NCBI GenBank assembly: GCA_003254885.1
Contig: QANT01006154.1
Span: 1-53,890, forward strand
Direction of reading: 5' to 3'
Length of the DNA: 53,890 nucleotides
Source of the DNA: Purshia tridentata
Taxonomy: Eukaryota > Streptophyta > Magnoliopsida > Rosales > Rosaceae
Made by a program: the position numbers and the translations under genes. The notes under the pieces were generated by a model. The model did no database searches and was not told where the DNA came from. It saw only the letters and a list, made by a program, of their open reading frames with translations. Below, one piece after another: positions 1 to 9,751 of the stretch; positions within the stretch are counted from its first letter, which is position 1, and the number at the start of each line of letters is the position of its first letter.

Positions 1-28
1 AATTTTCTCTAATTTAAATAGACTTGAG

Positions 29-715
29 TAGGGGTGCACACGAATCGGTTTTCCGATCCACAAATCATTATCCATATCCAATCCACAATTTCCGGTATAG
101 CAATTTTCATATTCATATCCGATCCACAAGTTCGGATATCCACAAAATCGGATCGAATCGGATCGGATAACAGATAATATCTAAATAATAACATAAAAAT
201 TATTTAGCAAATACACAACATAAAAATCATCCCTCAAATTAATTCAGTAGTTACACAATATAAAATTCAGAAATTAAGACAAGCCTCAAACATAATAAGT
301 TTCTACTTTCTAAAAGTCCTAAACTATATACTATATATATGTATAATTTTTATAATAGATTTTATTGTCAAACTAATTTAAAATACCCTAAACTTAAATT
401 ATATAGTAACATAGATAGTTTATGAACTATATGGCATTATAAACTATAATAGGAGCTTTAATTTACTCTATAAAAGGAATTAAACATATACAAACATATA
501 TAAACTATATAAAAATTTAATATACATAATTTGCAGATCGAATCAGATATATCCGTGGTTTTCAAAATTGATATCCATATCCGATCCACAAATTGCGGAT
601 CGAATCGAATCGATATTCACAAATAAGAATGTGCGGATTGGATCGGTATAATATCCACAAATTGTGGATCAAATCGAATCGGTAAGCGGATTTTCGGTAT
701 ATTTGTGCACTCCTA
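29..715. mobile_element. Non-autonomous hAT element (MITE-like)
   Basis: The 687-bp element is bounded by imperfect terminal inverted repeats: it opens with TAGGGGTGCACA and closes with the inverse of TAGGAGTGCACA. A perfect 8-bp direct repeat, GACTTGAG, lies immediately outside both ends (21-28 and 716-723). An 8-bp target duplication and TAGGGGTG-type ends are standard for the hAT superfamily. The subterminal parts are packed with GATCGGATC / GATCCACAAAT-like short repeats in both orientations, the usual place for transposase binding. The core (180-530) is AT-rich with no coding capacity, so any movement would depend on a transposase elsewhere. Confidence 0.88.
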
Positions 716-723
716 GACTTGAG

Positions 724-2059
724 TACTGTCATTTTAGGGTCCACGCAACATGAGCTACCCCTCAGCGTTAGCCTTAGGCAATAGGCACTCGGGCGTGGGA
801 CCCACGCAACTTTCCTTCTCCGTCTATAAGCCAACAATAGAGCCTGGGAGTGGACCCCGCCACCAAAAGGAACCTTGCCGATTATGGGGATGCTAATATA
901 GTGCTATCCCACGCTTGGCATTTTCTTGGTCGTCTTGTCACTTATTTTGGTCTGCCTACTTGTTGATGTCAAATGACAAAACCACATTTCATTTTTATTT
1001 TTCAAGTTAGAAATACTAATAAAAAGTTTCATTTGATTTTGGGGGTGCAAAAACAAGATCTTTTATTAGCCAATCGTTATACTTAACCCATATGTTACTA
1101 GTACTTTATCTTATGCTAGCTAGTAATTATTAATCAGAGAAGCTTCTCTTATGCTGCGGCGCTATTTTCGTATGAAACTTTTGCATAAGAGAATCTTTCT
1201 ATTAATGAGTTTTTAAACCAAGTCTTATATAAACACAAAGCTTAATTAATAGGAATTATGTCAATTTGATTTAATTATTTTTATCGAAATAAATGATCTT
1301 CATTATGATCCATTTAAATTTAGTATTTTCCGCCCATAACTGAGCTTCGAGTTAAAAGCTCGTTAATAGTTTAGTTATATACAATTGTTAATGACCGTTA
1401 TTTTTTTTTTTCATTTGGGACAAATATATGAATTAAATAATCACTATGAAGTAAATAACTGTTTCAATTGTCTTACTAATAATTATATTTATGTTTGATC
1501 AGGTGATTAATTATGTTCGCTATACTAATTAAGGTTAAATTTAAGTATCACTGATCCCTCAAAATAGTTGTTAGTTATGAGCTATATATAAACATTGGGC
1601 ACGAGAGGGCAGTTGCTACCATTGAGCATCAATCCTATAATATTCTTAGATTCCTTGAAAAAAATGATAAACTATAAACGCATCTCCAATACATGAGCTA
1701 TTGAAAAATCCACCCCAAACCTGAACATGGTTGGAAAATAAAGTAGAGTTATTCACTCACACCCAAATTAACAAATTAATTAGGACTTTTAATTTTCATT
1801 GCTTTCGCTCCTGACAGCCACAAATTTAAAACACCCACGTTTTCAATAAATAAATGTTCAATTTAGTACCCAAAAAAAAAAGATTAAATATTAAAAAAAG
1901 AAATGAAAATGGAATATGAAAATATAAACGGAATTATTAACCTTCCGATTTGGGTCGAAGCCCAGATCAGATGGTCCAAACGACCAAAGCAGAAAATTGA
2001 AGGGTTTTGTGTTTCCTTTTATTTGTTCACCATTGCATTAAAATCCCCGCCAGCCAAAT
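724..2059. other. Gene-free AT-rich intergenic stretch
   Basis: No reading frame here resembles a protein I recognise. There are scattered poly-A/T runs and no clear repeat boundaries. It is the distal upstream region of the demethylase gene that starts at 2598. Confidence 0.6.
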
Positions 2060-2597
2060 TACCCACGTGCCACATAACGAATCGTTAGTTACAGAGTAGC
2101 CCCAGACCTAACAGTTTGGAGGACACGAGGAAGAAGGGTATTTCGGTAATTTCATCCTGCTTACCTTACCCTCCTCTGTCTGCCCTCCCTTCCATATAGT
2201 GATGCAGTGCCCTTAACCTTCCTTCCTTCTTAGCCCTTTAACCCCAACCACCCAAACCTTCGCTTCCACGGTGCCACGTCAGTTGAACATCAAATTTGCC
2301 ACGTCAAGGAGTGGTCCCCACCTGCACGGACATTGCCATTTGCCACTCTCTCTCTCCAACACCCCCCGAGTATATATAAGTCCCCTCCACAAAACCCCTC
2401 CATGTGAAAAACTCTCTCTCTCTCTCTCTGCGTGATATTCACCGAAACCTCGACCGAGTAATAACTGAGGAGCACCGTACCGGCGTGCCCAAAAACCAGA
2501 GATTTCGGTTTCGGAGCAAAACGACGGCGCAGAAAAGATCGAGCTTTGAGGAGAAAAACAGAGTTAATTCTCGGGGTTTAGTACTGTGATTACATAT
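2060..2597 (+). promoter_or_regulatory. Promoter and 5' UTR of the ALKBH10B-like gene
   Basis: A TATA box (TATATATAA) lies at about 2371-2379, so transcription should start near 2400. Upstream are a G-box, CACGTG, at 2064-2069 and two CCACGTCA elements (about 2274-2281 and 2299-2306), the kind of ACGT-core sites bound by plant bZIP factors. The presumed leader carries a CT microsatellite at about 2411-2428, common in plant 5' UTRs. An ATG directly followed by TGA at 2402-2407 sits at the predicted start of the transcript, so it may or may not be in the mRNA. The coding start is the ATG at 2598. Confidence 0.6.
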
Positions 2598-5500
2598 ATG
2601 GCGATGGCGGTTGGGCCAGCTGCGTCGCCGACTGATGGAGCCAATCCTGCAGTGCTGGGACCCGCAATGATGCCGATGCCGATGCCGATGCCGACTCCGG
2701 TGACGATGGTCTCCGACGCTCAGGCCAAGGAGGCCATCCTCGGCTGGTACCGCGGCGAGTTCGCGGCTGCGAACGCCATCATCGACGCTCTCTGTGGCCA
2801 CCTGACTCAGCTCAGCGGCGGAAACAGCTCCGAGTACAGCGCCGTCTTCGCCGCGATACACCGGCGGAGGGTGAATTGGATCCCCGTGCTCCAGATGCAG
2901 AAGTACCACTCCATCGCCGACGTCATGGTCGAGCTCCGAAACGTTGGGGCCAAGAAGGTGGAGCCTGCGGAGAAGGAGGTGAGCGACGAGCAAAACGGCG
3001 ACGTCGTGGAAGTTGAAGAGCGTAATTACGAGAGCGAGGAGGCTAAGTCGTGTTTGATCGACGAAAAAGAGAAGGCAAATGAGTCGAATGACGCTGCAGA
3101 TGAAGGTACTGAAGAGGACGGTTCGCCTGAGAGCGATATTACTGATTCAGGTAAGTGCTTTTTCTTCAAAGCTATGTTCTTTGCGTTTTAGTCGTAAAAA
3201 GGTAGGATTTTGATCGTTTTATGTGAAAATTCGATGAAATATTTTGACTGAATGAGCTAGATTAGTAGCATATATCACTCTAAAGTTTTGATCTTTTTTC
3301 CTTATTCGATCGATTTTTAGTTATTAATTTAATCAGATATCTTTTCAGGTCTTTGAATTTCTGATTCTCCAAAAAACGCGAAGCTACCAGCTACGTAGCG
3401 TTCGCTGAGAAATTACTGATTCCTTTTTCCTGAACTTAGGTCCCGTTTGTTTGGTGAGAAAAACGGGCAGTAAATAAAACTGAAAGATTTTGGAATCTGG
3501 AAAACTTTACTCTGTTTGGTCTCCGAGGAAAAAAAAAATAATTTTTATTAGAATATTTGTGTATTTTCCCTGACTACTACGAAGCCATATTTATTATTTA
3601 AATAATTATAAAAACAGCTAATTTACCTTTTTCGTGTCATTTTTTTAACGACCAAATGAAAACATGTTTTTCTCCACCAGATCCGAGATTCAAAACCCGT
3701 TAAGCCATTTTCGCTGGCTTTGAATTCAACGTTGCCGTTCCGTTTTAAATCCCTCTGATTTTAGATTAAATCTCTGCTTTATTAATTAAATAATTAATTT
3801 TTGAAATAATTTGTGTTTTTATTGTGGTTGGTATTTTCCCGAGGTTTAGGGGGTTGAAGATTTCGAGGGTTGGGGGGGTAGGGGGAAAGTTTGGCTGCAT
3901 GCGATGTACAGTTAGTTTCGGGAGTAGGCGCATATCACACGTTGATGTAATGACTCGAGATGTGTGCCGTCGACTTAAATGTAGGCGGCGCGCGATCAGA
4001 GCCGTCAGATCTATAATACGGTTGACGTCACGGGTCCGTTTTGTTGATTTTAATGTGGGTGATTACTGATTAGGTGGGGGGGCTTTGACAAAGTTTGGGT
4101 GGTCATCCCAACGTTCAGTCTATGACTCGGGGTAGGGTGGACCCGTTTTATATTACCGAGTTAACCCGGTTGTTGTTTGCTTTTGTTGCAAAAGCACCAA
4201 TGAGGCCGGTACAACCTGCAACTGCTAGTGTTGGTCTATTTGGAATCAACTGCTCATTTGACATACGGTTATGTAGTAAATCAATAAAATTAACATAACC
4301 ATTTATGGTTTAGAAATTATGTTAAAAATTAAAACAAAAAATGATTGAGGTCTCATAATTAATATGCCCATATTCATGTGTTCATCCAATGTTGAAGCGA
4401 TAGATATTTGAAATGCATTATCTCAAGCTTGTTCAATTTTTTTGTGGAAATTATTAGAAATATATGGTTATATATTGGCAAATAAGATCTTATGTTAAAA
4501 ACTTATGTACAAGATATCATGAGTTGAATTGATATAAACTTGCATTATTAGTTTCTGTTCACTTAATTAAATTCCAGCTGGCTGCAGAATATAACCAATT
4601 GGTTTTTGCTGTCTCAATGGTTATTTATATTTCTCTGATAAGCTATTTGTTAATCTGTTATCCATCAAATTAACTTTGATTGTTTGCATGCACTGTTGAA
4701 TTCATTTGATTCTCTGTTCTTTTGAGTGCAGGATCTCAAGAGGTGCAGATCAATTCAATAAACGATGAGATATGTTCTAATCATGAAGACTGTGAGGCAC
4801 GTCGTGCCCAGATCAGGTTGACAAAAGGTTTCTCAGCAAAGGAGTCAGTCAAAGGGCATATGGCAAGTTCTTTCTTTCATTACCTAATTTCACTTGAGAT
4901 TATGGAAGCCAATGAGTTGATTCTGTAAGAGAAACGCAGGTGGCTAATACTGACAGACAGATGTTGAAAATTTGAAACTGGCAGGTGAATGTTGTAAAAG
5001 GGTTAAAGCTATATGAGGACATATTCACTGATTCAGAGCTCTCTAAATTGAATGACTTTGTAAACGAACTCCGCACGGCTGGCCTGAATGGAGAGCTCTC
5101 TGGTAAATTTATCCCCTTTCGGACCTCATTCTTGTGATTATTCAACTGACTTTATGTTACTTTGTAATTATTGCTGTTTTGATACCAAGATTTGATAAGG
5201 GCATCTATGACTTTTGAAAGCTTTATTTGAACCTGTATAGTTGATCATTTTTATTTCCGTTTAGATTATTTTTGATTGAACGTGATCTTGTATATTTCCC
5301 TATTATAAGGTTTTATGTGATGGAGATAATAGTAGCAAACCATTTTCTATTTTTGAAATTTTTTTCTTTGTTGCTTAATGGCATCCCTATTATCTTTCCA
5401 AGTTTAAATACTAAATTATCTCCATGTAACTTGGTATATTAATGTTGGTAACTCGGCTTTTTTAACATGATAGCTGTGTAGATAGGCAATACTGTTGCAC

Positions 5501-6832
5501 AAAAATAGTACGTAATCTGCGGATTAGCATTCGTTAAAAAATCTAATTCTATCTTCTTGATTGAATATAGGTGAGACCTTTATTTTATTCAACAAGCAGA
5601 TGAAGGGAAACAGGAGAGAGTTGATTCAGTTTGGTGTTCCAATTTTCGGACAGATCAAAGAGGATGCTACAAGTAATAATCAAACTAGTAATACAGACTG
5701 CAACTTTCTGTTATATGTCAAATTTTACAAAGTTTTGATGGGGTCATTAAAAATCAATAATGCATTCTATGCAGTGAATACTAAAATAACAAAGCAACTA
5801 TAATTTGACGTTTTGTCTTTATAGGCAATATAGGGCCAATTCCAGCTCTTCTTGAAGATGTGATTGATCACCTTGTACTGTGGCAACTAATTCCAGAGTA
5901 TAAAAGACCAAATGGTTGCATCATCAACTTCTTTGAGGAGGTATTCTATGTTTTGCTGCATTATCATGTTACCTCGTCTGTTATTGTTGCTAAAACATAG
6001 CTGCAAAGAGGACGCTTCACACCATTGGTTTGTGTTATGAGTGTTGATTTATGTACTTGGAATCAAATTTTAAGAGAGAAAACAGATGAAAACATGATTA
6101 TTTCTTGTGTAGGGAGAATATTCACAGCCATTCCTGAAACCACCCCATTTGGACCAGCCCATCTCCACTCTTCTCCTCTCTGAATCAACAATGGCTTTCG
6201 GGCGCACCCTTGTGAGCGATAATGATGGGAACTACAAGGGGCCACTGATGCTCTCATTGACAGAAGGGTATGTACTCTTAAATTGTTTTAGTTGTAATTA
6301 ACTAGCTACATGTATGTTAACTGTGGTTCTGATTGAGAAGAATAAACTCATCTGCAGGTCTCTTTTAGTTATGAGGGGAAACAGTGCTGACATGGCAAGA
6401 CATGTGATGTGTCCATCTCCAAAGAGAAGGGTGAGCATAACATTCTTGAGAGTCAGAGTAGACTCCAACCAATACCAGTCACCAACAAGCCCTCCACAGA
6501 ATGGTAACATGACTTTATGGCAACCCGGGATTCTGAGCCCATATGCAGCACCAGATGCAGCTCTGAATGGGTATGAAGCAGTGGATGTAATGCCCAAATG
6601 GGGTGTTCTTCGTGCTCCTATGGTGATGCTAGCCCCGGTTGGGCCAATGGTATTGAGCCCTCGAAAAGTTGCTCAAAGTGGTACTGGGGTTTTCTTGCCT
6701 TGGACTATGGGATCAAGAAAACCAGCAAAGCATCTTCCACCTCGTGCCCAAAAAGGACGACTAGTGGCACTCCCTTCCCCACCGGAAACACATGCGGTTG
6801 AGTCCACTTCTGAGGCGGCCATCAGTGTCTAA
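2598..6832 (+). CDS. ALKBH10B: ALKBH10B-like 2OG-Fe(II) dioxygenase (mRNA m6A demethylase family), 7 exons
   Basis: Exons: 2598-3150, 4732-4862, 4985-5102, 5571-5672, 5825-5940, 6113-6267, 6358-6832; the sum is 1650 nt, 549 residues, with no stop. Family members oxidise methyl groups on RNA using 2-oxoglutarate and Fe(II); Arabidopsis ALKBH10B removes N6-methyladenosine from mRNA. The N-terminal ~180 residues are low in complexity (Met-Pro repeats, then an acidic Glu/Asp region). The conserved core starts around the VNVVKGLKLYED segment (residue 229 on). The Fe-binding HxD motif is PPHLDQP (H352, D354); the distal His is in MARHVMCPS (H407), followed by the 2OG-binding Arg in KRRVSITF (R416). 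The C-terminal ~120 residues are a Pro/Gly-rich tail typical of the plant ALKBH9/10 group. Intron 2 (4863-4984) has a GC donor; all others are GT-AG. ALKBH9 versus ALKBH10 assignment rests on overall resemblance from memory. Confidence 0.9.
3151..4731 (+). other. Long first intron of the ALKBH10B-like gene
   Basis: This is a 1.58-kb GT-AG intron with no coding content. It contains two copies of a TTTGGT...GAGRAAA motif (about 3446-3463 and 3512-3528) of a kind often seen in plant first introns. A distinctly G/C-richer block at about 3836-4240 includes a TGACGTCA palindrome (about 4023-4030, bZIP-type core). Such first introns can enhance expression, but nothing here proves it. Confidence 0.5.
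4863..4984 (+). other. GC-AG intron (intron 2 of the ALKBH10B-like gene)
   Basis: Exon 2 ends ...KGHM with ATG, directly followed by GCAAGT; the next exon opens after GCAG with GTG AAT GTT (V-N-V). This join keeps the frame and the family sequence HMVNVVKGL. The only nearby GT (GTTCTT, at 4867) would shift the frame into an early stop. GCAAGT is the standard form of the rare GC donor class. Confidence 0.85.
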
Positions 6833-7857
6833 TGAATCAGCAAAGACACCATTCATGTTCACATCCTTGTTCTGCAGGACTTTTTTTTGTCTTCTTGTAC
6901 AAACAGAGCCTAGGTGCTGTTAGAGTTGTCTTTTTTCAGTTTTCTTTTCCTCGGTAAGATTAGGTTTTAGTGGCGGTCACAATACTTTTTTCTTGAATGG
7001 CGATTGTGGTAGGGCTTCAGAGGTAGTAGTTGAGCATCAAGTTTGTGGAGTGTGAATTTGCTCAAGTAAAGGGCTGAATTTTGTATTATGTTAATGTTTT
7101 TCATAGACTGGTTAAATTATTATCTGCACCATGTTTCATTAACTTTAGGATTTGATTTTCAGAAGCAACAATGCTACACTTATCAAATTTTTATACCATA
7201 ATTTTATACCATTTTATGTGATATATGGCATTCATACATTAAACACTAAAAAAAATTCCTAAAAATAAGAAAATACCCAGCAGTATAATAATGACACGTA
7301 AAATAGTACAATTTAAATTTTAAAAAATAATAATTCTCTTTTTTCACCCTCTCAATTTCCTTAAAATACCCTTACTAAAAACACAATTTCTAACTTTTTT
7401 CTTCCTCTATATATATATTTCTTCCATAAACCCTAAACTATATTCACTCATTAAATATTGAATTCATATACAACCTCGTACATACTCCAAGATCAGATAC
7501 ATACTCCAAGATCAGATAAGAAGAGAATAATCAACCTATAAAGTGTCACTTTGTAATATGCTCAAGAAATTTTATGTTTGGGTGGGATTGTAAATAAGAG
7601 AAGAAATTAAACAAAAAAACAAAAAAACAAGGGGTATTTGGAAATATAAATGATGGAGACAAAATCTGAAACAATATCTTAGAGTCAAATTGTGAATAAA
7701 TATATAAAAAAAAACAAATTATTGTTCATGAATTTAAAGTGATTTTCCTTGTATTAAAGTGTGAAAGATAAAAAGAAGATGAAATGAGTTTAGGTGAGTA
7801 CAAGAAAGTGAGTCAGTAGAAAGAGCAAGAGAGAACTTGCTGAATTTAGTGGTCTTA
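6833..7857. other. 3' UTR of the ALKBH10B-like gene and intergenic DNA
   Basis: The first ~250 bases are probably the 3' UTR. The rest is AT-rich with no recognisable gene. The ALKBH10B-like (+) and UPF3 (-) genes converge on this interval. Confidence 0.5.
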
Positions 7858-8304
7858 GAGCATCTCCAAAAGACTCTAGCAAAATCACTCTTCAAATTCA
7901 CATTTGATGACCTATGTGGCAATTTGAAGAGTGATATATGCTACTTGAATTTTTTACTCTCCAAAAGACTCTTCTAATTTTAAATTTTTGTATCTATTCT
8001 ATGCACTAATTATTTGTTATTTTTTTATTCACTAATTTTTGTATTTGTTCTATGCACTATTTATTTTTAAAGTTTAATTTATTCAATTGAAAATTTATTA
8101 TTAAAGGAAAGAGAATGAAAATTGTATGAGAATTATAAACCAATTAATATTTGAAGAGAGGAGAGAGGGTCCTAGATTTGAAGAGAGAGAAATGGAAATG
8201 TCAATTCAATATTCATTTTGAAGGGTCTCTTGGAGCCCAAAATACTCTTCTCTCTCTTCAAAAAATGAAGAATTCTTCATTTGAAGAGTCTTTTGGAAAT
8301 GCTC
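7858..8304. mobile_element. MITE with TTA target duplication (PIF/Harbinger-like)
   Basis: The left end GAGCATCTCCAAAAGACTCT (7858 on) matches the inverse of the right end AGTCTTTTGGAAATGCTC (to 8304), about 20 bp with one or two mismatches. Both ends are flanked by TTA (7855-7857 and 8305-8307). A 3-bp TTA duplication is the mark of PIF/Harbinger (Tourist-type) elements. Inner sequence also pairs (ACTCTTCAAATT near the left, TTGAAGAG near the right). There is no coding capacity. The class rests only on the 3-bp duplication. Confidence 0.75.
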
Positions 8305-9112
8305 TTATAGCGCCAGAGAGAGCAAGAGAGAACAGCGCCGCAAAACTGGTCCAGCCAATTCTCGAAATTTTGATTTTGCCAAAAAGTTATGGTTTTATAT
8401 TTAAATTTCCATACCCCAAAATAAAAAATTACACTCCTTGTATAGACGCTATAAAATTAAGTGTGAACATGACCAAACTTTGCAGTAACCCAATGTACTG
8501 CCGAGTTTGCTGTCTATAATTATCATCCATTCTATGAGCAATTCAATCAAGATTACCATCTTTTTATTATCATCATCCATTCTAAACAAACAGATGCATA
8601 CAAAAAATCAAGCCAACTTAGAAGAAAAACCATCACAAGTAGTAACCATATAATATGATTTATATGCATTGGAGAGAGAGAGAGAGAGAGAAGCAACACA
8701 AACTATGTTCTGGTAATTAAAGCAGTACCACAATCTGTATACAATCTCATATAACATGAAAGCAATGTCTCCTCCGTTAAAACCAGGTGAAACACTGCCA
8801 AACAAAGACCCAATCATCAATCAGTCTCTCTATCCACTCCAAATTGTATTCACCCGCTGGTCATCAAATTTCAAAGGGGCTGAAGCTGTCCTATTCAAAA
8901 CAAACCCCCCGGGAGAAAATAGCAGGGCCTTCGTTGCAGATGCTAGACTGCTCAACAAGGCATACATAGCTATATAAAAAACAAAAGGAACCGCCAAGCC
9001 GTATATAGTGCTCCGTTCATATTTACAGTTTTAACCAACAGAAGACATCCATCTATAAAACCTAAATATCCTGATAACCAGTTAAGGGCAAGAATGACTA
9101 TCCATAACTCTT
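8305..9112. other. Intergenic DNA and distal UPF3 3' UTR
   Basis: No credible gene is seen. The UPF3 3' UTR probably extends into the upper part of this span. An AG microsatellite lies at about 8671-8690. Confidence 0.4.
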
Positions 9113-9723
9113 CTGAGCAGAACCCATTAGTGAGGCACCCTAATAAAAACTGTGGTGTTATATACGATAATGATACTTATGTCTTTTCTCTTTCTTTATT
9201 TTTTTCTTTTTCCCTGTGTTCCATGCTGTCACCAAAAAACATTTTGATTTCTTCAAACGCATAATATATTAACGTACCGACATCTCCATCATTCACATGT
9301 GATTTTCCAAAAGGAACATCTTTCAATGCTGAAACTTTGCTTACACCTGCTCATCTGTCCGGTAAAAAAAGACAGCCTCAGGCCACTGGTACATGCATGC
9401 TCCAAAGGTTCAAGTAGCCAACCAATTGCACTGCAAAGTAATAAGCAGATAGCTAATTGAAGTAATTTACTTATAACTTCCATTTCTCAAACAAGAAAAA
9501 GGTCATTAAAGTAGAAGGCAATAATACCAAGAGACAAACCAATAATAACATGGGAAAAAAGTAATACGAAAAATCTAAAAAGTTAGATTTATTAGAAGCT
9601 ACAGCATATACTAAAGGAATGAAAAGATAGAGAATTCAAATAACTGACACAATCAGAATAGGACAAAAACAATGATGATGATGACATAAAATTGAACCAA
9701 AAAGGGGTCTAAAAATACCTTAC
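9113..9723 (-). other. Two probable introns in the UPF3 3' UTR
   Basis: Reading the minus strand after the UPF3 stop (9752), a strong donor GTAAGG starts at 9723, only 28 nt past the stop. It pairs well with the pyrimidine-rich acceptor TTACTTTGCAG ending at 9431 (293-nt intron). A second strong donor, GTACGT, at 9277 can pair with the acceptor TTCTGCTCAG ending at 9113 (165-nt intron). The second junction would lie about 181 nt after the stop, far enough to mark the mRNA for decay under the usual ~50-55-nt rule. Splicing is predicted from consensus only. Confidence 0.55.
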
Positions 9724-9751
9724 CAATTCAAAGGAAACAAGAAAAACACTC

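Noticed and set aside
2404..2589. Open frame in the ALKBH10B leader, upstream of the main start
   Set aside because: It begins with GTG, not ATG. The overlapping ATG at 2402 is followed at once by TGA and may lie at or before the transcription start.
6298..6597. 99-codon minus-strand frame
   Set aside because: Antisense shadow of the last ALKBH10B exon.
8151..8519. 122-codon open frame on the plus strand
   Set aside because: It runs through the right half of the TTA-flanked MITE into intergenic DNA, so it is a chance frame.
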